Part shown: positions 1 through 9,133 of the stretch, one piece after another
How positions within the stretch are numbered: position 1 is the stretch's first letter
Layout: each line of letters starts with the position of its first letter
From: Propionibacteriaceae bacterium
GTDB lineage: Bacteria; Actinomycetota; Actinomycetes; Propionibacteriales; Propionibacteriaceae
Direction: 5' to 3'
Assembly (NCBI GenBank): GCA_905372155.1
Contig: CAJPNZ010000001.1
Coordinates: 124,001 to 188,000, forward strand
Length of the DNA: 64,000 nucleotides
Made by a program: the position numbers and the translations under genes
The notes under the pieces: generated by a model
Seen by the model: only the letters and a program-made list of their open reading frames with translations
The model's database searches: none
What the model was told of the DNA's origin: nothing

Positions 1-1308
1 CGGCCCAGCATGAAGCTGACCCTCATGGTGGGGAATGTCGATCCGGTGCAACCGAGGATGCGCTTCGACATCAGACGCACCATCCTCGAGCGTGTCCTCG
101 AACATGCCGCCAGAGCACGGGTGGATGACGTCGCCATCGTGGTGGCAGGCGGTCTGGGTCCTCGTTGGGGCGGTCAGGACATCGTCGAGGTCCTCGGCGA
201 TCGGGTCGCCACGTCCTTTCTTCCCGAGGGAAGAATCATCAGTCACGACGTGACCGCGGAGGATCTGGTCACTGTGGCCACCCCGTCCGGGGAACCGATC
301 AGGGTGGATGCGCGGATCGCGGAGTCTGACCTGGTTGTGTCCGTGGACATCTGTCACGGTCCAAGGGAACCGATGTCGTTCGCGGTCGGGGCAACCGATG
401 AGGCCACCATCAACCGGACCAGTGGATTCGATGGCAGTGACTCGGCGCGTCGGGAGGTCGCCACGGCGATTCACGGCGCCATCCCCATTTTCTCGGTGAC
501 CGCGGTGCTTGGACAGCCATACCTCGGGCGTCAGCTGAGTTTCATGAACCACTGCGAGTGGGAGTGGCGACTTCCCGAACAGGTCGCCTACGCCACAGCC
601 CGCCAGTTCGTCTCCCTGATGCCTCGGCAGGGTACCCAGAAACTCTACGCGGCGCCGCGAGCGGACTATGAGCTCTGTGACGTGATCGGCGGCGATCCGG
701 CGCAGGTGGCTGTTCGAGCCGCGGAGGTGTGGCGGGCTGCCAACACGGTAGCGGCGCCGCAAACCGGAATCCTCCTGACCTCAGTGTGGGGCAGCAGTTT
801 CGATCCGGGGGATCCTGTGGGGTCACCCGTCAACGCTGCCCACCAAGCCCTGTGCGATGCGGGAACCGATGCGGAGCATTCCTTTCTGCGGAACGAGGGG
901 GTACTCGTCGCTTTTCATCCACTCAGCCGGATCTTCCCGAACCGGAATCTAGCTCCGGCCGCTGATTTCTTCACCAAGGTGCTTCCCGTCACGAAGGAAC
1001 CGGCCGAGATTCGTGAACGATTCGAACGCCAGGTTCTGGACGACGACTGGTACCTGAATCTCTACCGCAACCACAATGCATGGCATCCGCTGGCCGTCTT
1101 CCACGCCTGGTACGAGATCCGCCGCGCCGCCACCCGACTGGCTGATGTCATCTGGGTGGGAGCAGACCGTGAAACTGCCCGTATCCTCGGGCAGCGGGCC
1201 GCGACCACACTGGATGACGCGCTCGAGCTGGCCTGGCAGATCACCGGTGACCGGGAACCCGCCACCTACCTGCACGGGCCCGGACGGATCCTCGGGGAGC
1301 CTCGGTGA
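1..1308 (+). CDS. LarA-like (nickel-dependent lactate racemase N-terminal domain, DUF2088) protein, 5' end outside the window
   Basis: The frame is open from base 1, with an internal ATG at 10. The first visible residues match the part of LarA proteins just after the N-terminal 60-70 residues, so the true start probably lies upstream. The stretch ISHDVTAEDLVTVATPSGEP followed by an AESDLVVSVD segment matches the DUF2088 domain of nickel-pincer racemases. The downstream region where LarA carries its GG[RK]K-type pincer lysine instead reads FAVGATDEATINRTSG, so lactate racemase activity is doubtful. The gene ends in a GTGA overlap with the PlsC-like gene, which suggests translational coupling. 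The true reaction is unknown; another hydroxy-acid epimerase or a non-catalytic role is possible. Confidence 0.65.
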   Translation, partial: RPSMKLTLMVGNVDPVQPRMRFDIRRTILERVLEHAARARVDDVAIVVAGGLGPRWGGQDIVEVLGDRVATSFLPEGRIISHDVTAEDLVTVATPSGEPIRVDARIAESDLVVSVDICHGPREPMSFAVGATDEATINRTSGFDGSDSARREVATAIHGAIPIFSVTAVLGQPYLGRQLSFMNHCEWEWRLPEQVAYATARQFVSLMPRQGTQKLYAAPRADYELCDVIGGDPAQVAVRAAEVWRAANTVAAPQTGILLTSVWGSSFDPGDPVGSPVNAAHQALCDAGTDAEHSFLRNEGVLVAFHPLSRIFPNRNLAPAADFFTKVLPVTKEPAEIRERFERQVLDDDWYLNLYRNHNAWHPLAVFHAWYEIRRAATRLADVIWVGADRETARILGQRAATTLDDALELAWQITGDREPATYLHGPGRILGEPR

Positions 1309-2045
1309 TCACCTGGTTCTCGGACATGCTGGGGTTCGCCCGGACGGGGTTCGGGCTCATGCAGCGACGTCCGGCAGACGCACCGAACCCCGTGGGGCAC
1401 AGTCACAACCGTTTGGCACGCTCGGACCTGACCGAGACCCCGGACCCGTTTAACCCCTTGGCCTGGCGCTTGGAATACCAGGTGGCCGGTCTCGATTCGT
1501 TGACAGGAGTGGAGGACCCGGTCGTCTTCGCGGCCAATGGGCAGGGAGTCCTCGACTGGCAGGTTCTGAAGGCCGTGCTGCCCGCCCGGCTGCGCACGAC
1601 CACTCGAAGCGTCAACCGTGCACTGGCGAAAGGCCGAAGCATTGTCGTCTTCTCTGAGCCCTCGCTCGTCGACGGCGGGGTGGGGGAGTTCACCACGCTG
1701 CTGGCGGAGCTGGCAACCGAGCACAACGTGCCGATAATTCCCGTGGCGATCGTCGGGACCTTCAAACTGAACGAGGTGCTGAAGCTGGCTCTGAGGCGAA
1801 GGCCCCGGATCTCGGTGCGTTTCGGGTCACCGATCTATGTCCGGGGCAGGTCGGTCGCGGAAACAACCGACGTACTCCAGGGTGCGGTGGGCGCACTTTT
1901 CCACAGCGAGGAGATCTCGTGGTGGGCGGTCCAGAGGCATGCTCCCATGGCCAGCGGCGAACCCATGCCCCGCTGGCGTAGGCTCTGGCAACAGACGGCA
2001 CCGCGTCCCGATCGGCGGCGCCGCATCTGGAACAGCGACGGGTGA
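1305..2045 (+). CDS. PlsC-like acyltransferase-fold protein lacking the catalytic His
   Basis: A 246 aa protein starting at a GTG that overlaps the preceding stop (GTGA). The segment from residue ~110 (GRSIVVFSEPS, NVPIIPVAIVGTF, then RPRISVRFGSPI) follows the order of PlsC/lysophosphatidate acyltransferases: glycerolipid-binding block, beta strand, then the typical RFGSPI block. The catalytic HxxxxD block is present only in outline: residues 78-85 read NGQGVLDW, so the expected His is Gly79 while Asp84 is kept. The FPEGTRS block is also altered, to FSEPSLVDGG. No convincing membrane helix was seen. Probably a non-catalytic or neofunctionalised relative; the substrate is unknown. Likely co-expressed with the LarA-like gene. 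Confidence 0.6.
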   Translation: MITWFSDMLGFARTGFGLMQRRPADAPNPVGHSHNRLARSDLTETPDPFNPLAWRLEYQVAGLDSLTGVEDPVVFAANGQGVLDWQVLKAVLPARLRTTTRSVNRALAKGRSIVVFSEPSLVDGGVGEFTTLLAELATEHNVPIIPVAIVGTFKLNEVLKLALRRRPRISVRFGSPIYVRGRSVAETTDVLQGAVGALFHSEEISWWAVQRHAPMASGEPMPRWRRLWQQTAPRPDRRRRIWNSDG

Positions 2046-2054
2046 GGAGGAGCC

Positions 2055-3005
2055 GTGGATCTCTACATCGAGAACAATCTCGCGTGGCGCATCCTCACCC
2101 AGGATGACTGGGATGATCTGCTCTCCTTGAGGGCCCAGCTGGAGGCGTTGGACGACCTCGTGTTACCCTCCACCGACCGGGTGATCAGGGGAAGCGTGCC
2201 AACCATGACGCCGGGGGACGCCATCGGCGGCTGGGACTCCTACGGAAACCTGTCGGCCTTCGGGTGGAACATCCCGGAACCGGGAAGTCATCCCGCGAAA
2301 CTCTTCCTGCTCGGTGGGGTCCACCCAACCCACAGATATCAGGGAATCGGGCGTGCGCTGTTGGCCTGGCAGGAGGAGCGGGCGCTCGCATGGCGGGACG
2401 AGTACCATCCAGGGGAGCCGATCTGGCTCGGCTCCTACGTGGAAGCGGATCAGACCTGCCTGAGACATCTTCTCGTGCAACGAGGTTTCCTGGCGGAACG
2501 CTACTTCTTCGACATGCACAGAGAGCTGTTCGATCTCCCCAGGCCGCACGACATTCCCGGGCTGGTCTTCGAGAACTTCACCCCGGAACGTAGTCACCAG
2601 GTGCTGCAGCTGCACAACTCGTGCTTCAGCGCCCGGATAGACGATGACGCATGGGCGGAGTCGCTGAAGGAGGAGACCTTTCGCAGTGACTGGTCATGGA
2701 TCGCGATGAGTGGGGACGAGGTCGTCGGGTACTGCCTGTCGGGAACCGACGACGCCGCGGGGCTGGACGGTGTGATGGAGGGATGGTGTGACCGGTTGGG
2801 CGTGGCCAGGTCTCATCGACATCAAGGAGTGGCTCAGGCCCTGCTGTGCAGGTCCCTTCACTCGATGGCCGCATCCGGCTGTCCTGCCGCGGGAATCGGG
2901 GTCGACACCCGCAACCGTGCGGTCGCGGACTGGCTGCACCGGGTGCTCGGGTACGAGGAGCGCGACAGCGTGACCCTGTTGGGAAAGAGCATCCCGGCCG
3001 CTTGA
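2055..3005 (+). CDS. Tandem GNAT-family N-acetyltransferase
   Basis: A 316 aa protein starting at GTG 2055 behind GAGGAGG at 2043-2049. It contains two GNAT folds. The first acetyl-CoA loop is HRYQGIGRALLAWQEE (around residues 95-110) and the second is HRHQGVAQALLCRSL (around residues 255-270). The second repeat ends with the usual VLGYEERDSVTLLGK strand. The tandem layout resembles mycothiol synthase (MshD) and other two-domain GNATs, but nothing seen identifies the substrate, so only 'acetyltransferase' is safe. The gene follows the PlsC-like gene by 9 nt and is probably the last of a three-gene operon; a small hairpin covers its stop codon. Confidence 0.8.
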   Translation: MDLYIENNLAWRILTQDDWDDLLSLRAQLEALDDLVLPSTDRVIRGSVPTMTPGDAIGGWDSYGNLSAFGWNIPEPGSHPAKLFLLGGVHPTHRYQGIGRALLAWQEERALAWRDEYHPGEPIWLGSYVEADQTCLRHLLVQRGFLAERYFFDMHRELFDLPRPHDIPGLVFENFTPERSHQVLQLHNSCFSARIDDDAWAESLKEETFRSDWSWIAMSGDEVVGYCLSGTDDAAGLDGVMEGWCDRLGVARSHRHQGVAQALLCRSLHSMAASGCPAAGIGVDTRNRAVADWLHRVLGYEERDSVTLLGKSIPAA

Positions 3006-3022
3006 GATAAGCTCGCTCAAGC
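3000..3022 (+). terminator. Short hairpin at the end of the GNAT gene
   Basis: GCTTGAG at 3000-3006 pairs perfectly with CTCAAGC at 3016-3022 around a 9-nt loop, and the stem includes the GNAT stop codon. No T-tract follows, so termination is only possible. It separates the GNAT operon from yebC. Confidence 0.3.
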
Positions 3023-3053
3023 AAAATTGACCTCTACCCGAAGGGCGGGATGC

Positions 3054-3827
3054 ATGAGCGGACACTCCAAATGGGCTACGACCAAGCACAAAAAGGCGGT
3101 CATTGACGCCAAACGCGGCAAGTTGTTCGCCAAGCTGATCAAGAATGTGGAGGTGGCGGCCCGGCTGGGCGGCGGGGACCCGGGCGGCAACCCGACGCTC
3201 TACGACGCCATTCAGAAGGCCAAGAAGTCCAGCGTCCCCAACGACAACATCGACCGCGCCGTGAAACGCGGCTCCGGAGCCATATCCGGCGGCGCCGACT
3301 ACGAGACGATCATGTATGAGGCCTACGGGCCCTCCGGGATCGCGATTCTGATCGAATGCCTGACCGACAACCGCAACCGCTCCGCCTCGGACGTGCGTGT
3401 CGCGGTCACCCGCAACGGCGGCACCATGGCCGATGTCGGGTCGGTGCAGCGCCTGTTCGCCCGCAAGGGAGTGGTCGTGGTTCCCAAACGGCAGGAGGGC
3501 AGGGAGGTCACGGAGGATGACCTGCTCGAGGCGGCCCTCGAGGCGGGTCTTGAGGAGGTCAACGACGAGGACGAGACCTGGGAGGCGGTCTGCGACCCCG
3601 GCGACACCGTGGAGGTTCGCAAGGCCATCGAGGCGGCGGGATTCGACTACGACTCCTCGGAGGTGCAGTTCGTCGCATCCTTCGACCAGGAAGTCGACAC
3701 CGTGGAACTCGCCCAGAAGATTTTCCGCATTATCGACGCCCTCGAGGACTCCGACGACGTGCAGAACGTCTTCACCAACCTGGACCTCACGCCGGAGGTG
3801 GCGGCGGCCCTCGATTCTGAGGATTGA
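3054..3827 (+). CDS. yebC: YebC/PmpR family protein (translation factor or transcriptional regulator)
   Basis: A 257 aa protein beginning [20 protein letters not shown], the family's diagnostic N-terminus, so ATG 3054 is chosen over an upstream in-frame ATG at 3027. Conserved blocks follow in order: [51 protein letters not shown] and the acidic C-terminal domain. YebC proteins were described as DNA-binding regulators (PmpR) and, more recently, as ribosome-associated factors that relieve stalling; which applies here cannot be told from sequence. Position directly before ruvC is standard in actinobacteria. Confidence 0.95.
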   Translation: MSGHSKWATTKHKKAVIDAKRGKLFAKLIKNVEVAARLGGGDPGGNPTLYDAIQKAKKSSVPNDNIDRAVKRGSGAISGGADYETIMYEAYGPSGIAILIECLTDNRNRSASDVRVAVTRNGGTMADVGSVQRLFARKGVVVVPKRQEGREVTEDDLLEAALEAGLEEVNDEDETWEAVCDPGDTVEVRKAIEAAGFDYDSSEVQFVASFDQEVDTVELAQKIFRIIDALEDSDDVQNVFTNLDLTPEVAAALDSED

Positions 3828-3832
3828 TCGTC

Positions 3833-3838
3833 TATAAT
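3833..3838 (+). promoter_or_regulatory. -10 box for a leaderless ruvC transcript
   Basis: A perfect TATAAT lies 8 nt before the ruvC ATG, which has no Shine-Dalgarno sequence. Transcription would start at or next to the A of the start codon. No good -35 hexamer is visible. Confidence 0.55.
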
Positions 3839-3846
3839 CCGAACTG

Positions 3847-4377
3847 ATGTTCGAGAAAAAACGCATTCTGGGCATAGATCCCGGCCTCACCCGCTGCGGC
3901 ATCGGCGTGGTGGACGGCGCTGTTGGGCGGCCCCCCGCCTTCGTCGCGGTTGGGGTCGTGCGCACCAGCCCGGACCTGGACGTGGCACATCGGCTGCTCC
4001 AGGTGGAAACCGGACTCGAACGGTGGTTCGCCGAGCACTCTCCTGACGTGGTCGCAGTCGAACGCGTGTTCGCCCAGCACAACACCGCTTCCGTGATCGA
4101 CACGGCACAGGCCGCAGGGGTCGCCGCTTTGGTTGCGGCCCGGCGCGGGCTTCCCGTCACGTTCCACACCCCGAGCGAGGTGAAGGCCGCCGTCACCGGT
4201 TCGGGACGGGCGGACAAGGCCCAGGTGACCTCCATGGTCGCGATGGTTCTGAAACTCGAGGCGCCTCCGAGGCCTGCGGACGCGGCTGACGCCTTGGCGC
4301 TGGCCGTCTGTCACGCCTGGCGGGGTGGCCATACGAATCGATATGCAGCCCTGGTGGCGGCTGCGAGAGGAAAATGA
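3847..4377 (+). CDS. ruvC: Crossover junction endodeoxyribonuclease RuvC
   Basis: A 176 aa Holliday-junction resolvase that cuts junctions processed by RuvAB. The first catalytic Asp is in [16 protein letters not shown], the catalytic Glu in [15 protein letters not shown], and the C-terminal acidic pair in [16 protein letters not shown], so the full DEDD set is present. Length is normal for the family. The gene has no Shine-Dalgarno site and a TATAAT directly upstream, consistent with a leaderless mRNA. Its stop overlaps the first possible ruvA start (ATGA), so ruvC-ruvA-ruvB form one operon. Confidence 0.97.
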   Translation: MFEKKRILGIDPGLTRCGIGVVDGAVGRPPAFVAVGVVRTSPDLDVAHRLLQVETGLERWFAEHSPDVVAVERVFAQHNTASVIDTAQAAGVAALVAARRGLPVTFHTPSEVKAAVTGSGRADKAQVTSMVAMVLKLEAPPRPADAADALALAVCHAWRGGHTNRYAALVAAARGK

Positions 4378-4985
4378 TGATCTCCCAGTTGACGGGCACC
4401 GTGACAGCCGCGGGAGCCGCCTGGTTCGTGATCGATGTCGGCGGGGTGGGCTTCCGCGGGCACTGCACGCCGGCCACGGCAGCCGCGCTGCGTCCGGGAG
4501 AGGCGAGAACCATCCACACTTCCCTCGTCGTGCGCGAGGACTCGCTGACGTTGTTCGGTTTCGGCGGCGAATCCGAACGGGAGGCCTTCGAACTGGTGCA
4601 GAGCGCATCGGGGGTGGGACCCAGACTCGCCCTGGCCATCTGCTCCGTGCTGTCACCGGGCGACCTGAAGCGGGCGATTCTTGCGGGTGACCTGCGTGCC
4701 CTGTGCCGGGTGCCCGGGATCGGCAACAAGAGCGCTCAGAAGCTGGTGCTGGAACTGAAGGACAAGCCAGGTCTGCTCGCCCTGGGTGACGCGGAACCGG
4801 AGGCTGCGAACCCTGGCGCGGCGAACGAATTGTGGCGCGACCAGGTCATGGAGGGCCTTCAGGGGCTCGGCTGGTCCGCCAAGGAGGCCGGGACCGCGTG
4901 CGATGCCGTTGCGGAACTGGCCGCCGAGGGCGCAGGTGTGGCCCAACTGATGAGGGCTGCCCTCGGGGCGTTGGCCAAACGCTGA
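4377..4985 (+). CDS. ruvA: Holliday junction branch migration protein RuvA
   Basis: A 202 aa tetrameric DNA-binding subunit that holds the four-way junction for RuvB. The N-terminal OB fold begins [13 protein letters not shown], followed by helix-hairpin-helix motifs ([13 protein letters not shown] and [19 protein letters not shown]) and the small C-terminal RuvB-contacting domain. Two ATGs occur in a row (4374 and 4377). The second is preferred because the family starts with M-I and the AGAGG at 4366-4370 then sits at a better spacing (6 nt); a start at 4374 cannot be excluded. Confidence 0.95.
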   Translation: MISQLTGTVTAAGAAWFVIDVGGVGFRGHCTPATAAALRPGEARTIHTSLVVREDSLTLFGFGGESEREAFELVQSASGVGPRLALAICSVLSPGDLKRAILAGDLRALCRVPGIGNKSAQKLVLELKDKPGLLALGDAEPEAANPGAANELWRDQVMEGLQGLGWSAKEAGTACDAVAELAAEGAGVAQLMRAALGALAKR

Positions 4986-4995
4986 GGAGGAAATC

Positions 4996-6015
4996 GTGGA
5001 TTTCTCTGAGGTGGATCCCGTCGGCCGCTCTGAGGAGAAGGACTTCGAGGCGGCCCTGCGGCCCAAGCGCCTGAGCGAGTTCGAGGGGCAGCCCCGGGTC
5101 CGCGATCAGCTCGGCCTGGTCCTGGCGGCGGCCAGGCACCGGGGCAGCAGCCCGGACCACGTGCTGCTGTCCGGCCCGCCGGGATTGGGGAAAACCACCC
5201 TGGCGATGATCATCGCCGCGGAGCTCGGGGTGAACCTGCGCATCTCGTCTGGTCCCGCTATCCAACACGCGGGGGATCTGGCGGCGATACTCTCGGGTCT
5301 CGACGAGGGGGACGTGCTGTTCCTCGACGAGATCCACCGGCTCGCCCGCCCCGCCGAGGAGATGCTCTACCTTGCCATGGAGGACTTCCGGGTCGACGTC
5401 GTGGTCGGCAAGGGGCCGGGGGCGACTGCCATCCCGATAGACCTGCCCGCCTTCACCCTGGTCGGAGCCACCACCCGAGCGGGCCTGCTGCCGGGGCCGT
5501 TGCGGGACCGGTTCGGTTTCACCGCCCAGTTGGAGTTCTACGACGCCGCAGATCTGGCAGGCATCGTCGCGGCGTCGGCCGTGAAGCTGGGGGTGCGGCT
5601 GAAGGATGTGGCCGCCAAGGAGATCGCGGGCCGGTCGCGTGGCACTCCCCGGATCGCGAACCGGTTGCTGCGCCGGGTTCGTGACTACGCCCAGGTGGGG
5701 GGGCACCGGGAGGTGGAACTCGAACACGCCCGGGCCGCCCTTGAACTGTATGAGGTCGACGAACGCGGCCTGGACCGGCTCGACAGGGGGGTGCTGCGCA
5801 ACCTGTGCACCCTGTTCAACGGAGGTCCCGTCGGCCTGTCCACTCTGGCGCTCAGCGTGGGGGAGGAAACCGAGACCGTCTCCGAGGTGGCGGAGCCCTT
5901 CCTGATCCGCGAGGGCCTGATGATGCGCACCCCGCGGGGCCGGATCGCCACCGCAGCCGGCTGGCGGCATCTCGGTCTGCGCCCTCCGGCCAGTGAGCCT
6001 TCGTTGTTCGAGTGA
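4996..6015 (+). CDS. ruvB: Holliday junction branch migration helicase RuvB
   Basis: A 339 aa AAA+ motor that drives branch migration with RuvA. It has a Walker A ([14 protein letters not shown]), Walker B ([10 protein letters not shown]), sensor 1 ([11 protein letters not shown]), the arginine-finger region (GPLRDRFGF) and a C-terminal winged helix ending near [14 protein letters not shown]. It starts at GTG 4996 behind a strong AGGAGG at 4985-4990. Last gene of the ruvCAB operon. Confidence 0.98.
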   Translation: MDFSEVDPVGRSEEKDFEAALRPKRLSEFEGQPRVRDQLGLVLAAARHRGSSPDHVLLSGPPGLGKTTLAMIIAAELGVNLRISSGPAIQHAGDLAAILSGLDEGDVLFLDEIHRLARPAEEMLYLAMEDFRVDVVVGKGPGATAIPIDLPAFTLVGATTRAGLLPGPLRDRFGFTAQLEFYDAADLAGIVAASAVKLGVRLKDVAAKEIAGRSRGTPRIANRLLRRVRDYAQVGGHREVELEHARAALELYEVDERGLDRLDRGVLRNLCTLFNGGPVGLSTLALSVGEETETVSEVAEPFLIREGLMMRTPRGRIATAAGWRHLGLRPPASEPSLFE

Positions 6016-6066
6016 GCTATCCTGACCCACGGCAAACCCGCCAACCGCCTCGTTAGGAATGAACAG

Positions 6067-6456
6067 ATGGAAATGCTCCTTATGCTCGTCGTTTTCGTGG
6101 GCGCTGCATATTTCTTGATGATCCGGCCCCAGCAGAAGCGCATGCGTGAACACCAGTCCCAGATCGACGCACTGCAGCCCGGTGACCGAGTCATCCTCAA
6201 CTCCGGCGTTTTCGCCACCCTTTCCCACATTGCCGACACGCAGGCGATCGTGGAGCTGGCTCCCGGTGTCGAGGTGACCATCCTCAAACAGGTCATTGCA
6301 CGCGTCGCCAAGAACGATGAGGAAGAGTTCGAATTCACCGACGAGGTGGAGGAGACCGCTGGGGGTGAGGAGAGCACGGAGAACGTGGACGGTGTTGACG
6401 CCTCCGCGCCGGAGGACACCGCCGCTACTGAAGAGCCCGTTTCCGAGAAACACTGA
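6067..6456 (+). CDS. yajC: Preprotein translocase subunit YajC
   Basis: A 129 aa protein with one N-terminal membrane helix (MLLMLVVFVGAAYFLMI) followed by the family signature RPQQKRMREHQ, a small soluble domain (LQPGDRVILNSGVFATL) and a long acidic tail rich in Glu and Asp from about residue 80. YajC associates with SecDF and the SecYEG channel. It lies 11 nt before secD, so yajC-secD-secF are probably co-transcribed. Confidence 0.93.
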   Translation: MEMLLMLVVFVGAAYFLMIRPQQKRMREHQSQIDALQPGDRVILNSGVFATLSHIADTQAIVELAPGVEVTILKQVIARVAKNDEEEFEFTDEVEETAGGEESTENVDGVDASAPEDTAATEEPVSEKH

Positions 6457-6467
6457 ATCGAGCCCGT

Positions 6468-8024
6468 ATGGCAACGGTATCCCGCAAACCCCGACCCGGT
6501 CTGACGCTGTTCATCTTCCTGCTCGCCATTGGCGCGATGTTCGGGATCATGGCATCAGCCGGCGCTTGGTCCCCCAAGCTCGGCCTCGACCTTCAAGGGG
6601 GCATGACCATCACCCTGACCGCCACGAACTCAACGGTCGACAAGGACTCGCTCGAACTGGCCAGGAACATCATCCAGAAACGTGTCGACGGGCTGGGAAT
6701 CGGCGAGGCATCGGTGACCACATCTGGTGACAGACACATCGTCGTCTCCGCGCCCAACGTGCAGCGCGACGACATGGTGAACCTGATCGGCAGCACCGCC
6801 CAGTTGACCTTCCGTCCCGTGCTCCGTACCGGCCAGGCGACGCAGCAAAACACCGATCCAAGCCTCCCCGGGCTTCCCACACCTACCCCGGAGCCGGGTG
6901 AGGTGGGGAGCGTCCTGAGCGTCGACGAGGTGCTGGCGTACAAAGCCACGGAGCAGGACACCCAGGCGTTCAACGAGTTCAAGTGCAAAGACAAGGTCGA
7001 GGCCCGACTGGACAAGGCCACTGTGGGTTGCGACCCGAAAGGCCAGATGAAATACCTCCTCGGACCCGCGGCCATCATTGGTGAACGCGTCGTCAGGGCC
7101 AACTCCGGGATTCCGCAGGGGCAGGTCGCCCACGTCGTCACCCTCGAGTTCGACGAGGCGGGCACCAGCACGTTCAGCCAGATGACCACGGCCATGGTGG
7201 CCAAGCAGTCACCTGAAAACCAGTTCGCTGTGGTGCTCGACGGCGTGGTGCAGTCCGCTCCGCAAATCAAGACCGCCATCACCAACGGCCAGGCCCAGAT
7301 CACCGGCAACTTCACCGCCGAGTCCGCGGCCGAACTCGCCAACATCCTGAAATTCGGCGCGCTGCCCCTCAACTTCGAGCCCTCCCAGGTGGAGACGGTG
7401 TCCCCCACACTCGGCGGCGAACAACTCCGCGTCGGCCTGATCGCCGGCGGCATCGGCCTCGCGCTCGTGATCCTGTACTGCCTCGCCTACTACCGGGGGC
7501 TGGGGCTCGTGGTGATCGGATCCCTCGGCGTCGCAGCGCTCGCGACCTACGCCTCCATGGTGGTCCTCGGCGAGGCGATGGGATTCACCCTGAACCTCCC
7601 GGCCATCGCCGGTGCGATCGTGGCGATCGGCGTGACGGCTGACTCCTTCGTCATCTACTTCGAACGCATCCGTGACGAGATACGCGACGGGCGAAGTCTC
7701 AGATCAGCCCTCACCACGGGCTGGGTCAAGGCCAGACCCACGATCCTGGTCGCGGACATGGTCTCGATCCTCTCCGCCATCGTCCTGTTCATCCTCGCCG
7801 TCGGTGGTGTGAAGGGTTTCGCTTTCGCCCTCGGCCTGACCACCCTGCTCGACCTGGCGGTCTGCTTCTTCTTCACCAAACCCCTCGTTCAGCTGTTGGG
7901 GCGCACCAAGTTCTTCGGTGAGGGGCATCGGCTCTCCGGTCTCGACGCCAGCCACATGGGCGTCAGCCGCGATTCCCTGCTGGGCCGCCGCAGTCGCCGC
8001 ACCCACCGCGCCAAGGAGGCCTGA
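6468..8024 (+). CDS. secD: Protein translocase subunit SecD
   Basis: A 518 aa RND-family membrane protein that uses the proton gradient to complete Sec-dependent export. The N-terminal helix is followed by the SecD hallmark PKLGLDLQGGMTITL, a large extracytoplasmic domain (about residues 60-310) and five further helices in the C-terminal half, including the conserved AGAIVAIGVTADSFVIYFER segment with the transport-relevant Asp. Its stop overlaps the secF ATG (TGATG), indicating coupled translation. Confidence 0.97.
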   Translation: MATVSRKPRPGLTLFIFLLAIGAMFGIMASAGAWSPKLGLDLQGGMTITLTATNSTVDKDSLELARNIIQKRVDGLGIGEASVTTSGDRHIVVSAPNVQRDDMVNLIGSTAQLTFRPVLRTGQATQQNTDPSLPGLPTPTPEPGEVGSVLSVDEVLAYKATEQDTQAFNEFKCKDKVEARLDKATVGCDPKGQMKYLLGPAAIIGERVVRANSGIPQGQVAHVVTLEFDEAGTSTFSQMTTAMVAKQSPENQFAVVLDGVVQSAPQIKTAITNGQAQITGNFTAESAAELANILKFGALPLNFEPSQVETVSPTLGGEQLRVGLIAGGIGLALVILYCLAYYRGLGLVVIGSLGVAALATYASMVVLGEAMGFTLNLPAIAGAIVAIGVTADSFVIYFERIRDEIRDGRSLRSALTTGWVKARPTILVADMVSILSAIVLFILAVGGVKGFAFALGLTTLLDLAVCFFFTKPLVQLLGRTKFFGEGHRLSGLDASHMGVSRDSLLGRRSRRTHRAKEA

Positions 8025-9133
8025 TGTCCACCAAACACGGGCTCGCCCACCGTTTCTACACGGGCCAGATCTCCTACGACTTCGTCGGCCACAAGAAATT
8101 CTGGTACGCGTTCTCGGCCGTGGTTCTCGCCGTCTGCTTCATGGCGGTGGGTTTCAAGGGGCTGGTGCTCGGCATCGACTTCCGGGGTGGAACCGACTTC
8201 CAGGTGGCGATGCCGGTCACCGAGACCACCGTCGACGACGTACGCGCCGAGGTGGTCAAATTCGATGTCAAGGACCTGGGGGCCCAGGTCTTCTCCCTCG
8301 GCGAGAGCGCCGTCCGAATCCAGACGCGCTCCCTCGACCCCGAGGAGACCGTTTCGGTTCGTGCCGCCATCGCCAAACTGGCAGACGTGAAACCCGATGA
8401 CGTCACCTACACGGCGATCGGCGCCTCGTGGGGTGAACAGATCTCCCGGCAGGCCCTGATTGCCCTGACGGTTTTCATAGCTCTCGTGATGGTGCTGATC
8501 GGTTTCTGGTTCCGAAACTGGAAGATGTCCCTGTCGGCTGTCATAGCCCTGGCGCACGACCTGGTGGTCACCGTCGGCATCTATGCCCTGATCGGTTTCA
8601 CCGTCACGCCCGCGACCGTCATCGGTGTTTTGACCATTCTCGGATACTCACTCTACGACACCGTGGTGGTCTTCGACCGGGTGTCGGAGAACACGAGGAA
8701 TCTGAAGGAGAGCAGGAAGACCTACGGGGAGGCCGCCAACCTGGCCATCAACCAGGTGCTGATCCGGTCCCTGAACACGACCCTGATCGGGATCCTGCCG
8801 GTCACGGCCCTGCTGATCGGCGGCGCCATGCTGCACAGCGGCCCCCTCGCCGATCTCGGCCTGGCACTGTTCATCGGCATGATCGCCGGCGCCTACTCCT
8901 CCATTTTCATCGCCACCCCGCTGCTGGTGCAGATGAAGGAAAGGGAACCCGACCAGATCGCCCACCGCGCATCGCTGGCGCGCAAGGCCGAACGCGCGGC
9001 CGCCAAGGCCGAGCGCAAGCCGTCCGGGGAAGCAGAGGAGGATGCCCCGGGATCCGAGGCCGTTGTCTCCTCGGGGACGCGCAGGCAGCGCAGCAACCTG
9101 TCGCGCGAGCAGAGGAAGCGTCAGAGGCAATGA
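8024..9133 (+). CDS. secF: Protein translocase subunit SecF
   Basis: A 369 aa partner of SecD. Helix 1 (FSAVVLAVCFMAVGF) is followed by GLVLGIDFRGGTDFQV, then a periplasmic-type domain, the conserved IGYSLYDTVVVFDRV-type block (here LGYSLYDTVVVFDRV) and the final helices. A charged, Lys/Arg- and Glu-rich cytoplasmic tail of about 60 residues follows the last helix, longer than in E. coli but common in actinobacteria. The stop overlaps the apt start (ATGA). Confidence 0.97.
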   Translation: MSTKHGLAHRFYTGQISYDFVGHKKFWYAFSAVVLAVCFMAVGFKGLVLGIDFRGGTDFQVAMPVTETTVDDVRAEVVKFDVKDLGAQVFSLGESAVRIQTRSLDPEETVSVRAAIAKLADVKPDDVTYTAIGASWGEQISRQALIALTVFIALVMVLIGFWFRNWKMSLSAVIALAHDLVVTVGIYALIGFTVTPATVIGVLTILGYSLYDTVVVFDRVSENTRNLKESRKTYGEAANLAINQVLIRSLNTTLIGILPVTALLIGGAMLHSGPLADLGLALFIGMIAGAYSSIFIATPLLVQMKEREPDQIAHRASLARKAERAAAKAERKPSGEAEEDAPGSEAVVSSGTRRQRSNLSREQRKRQRQ

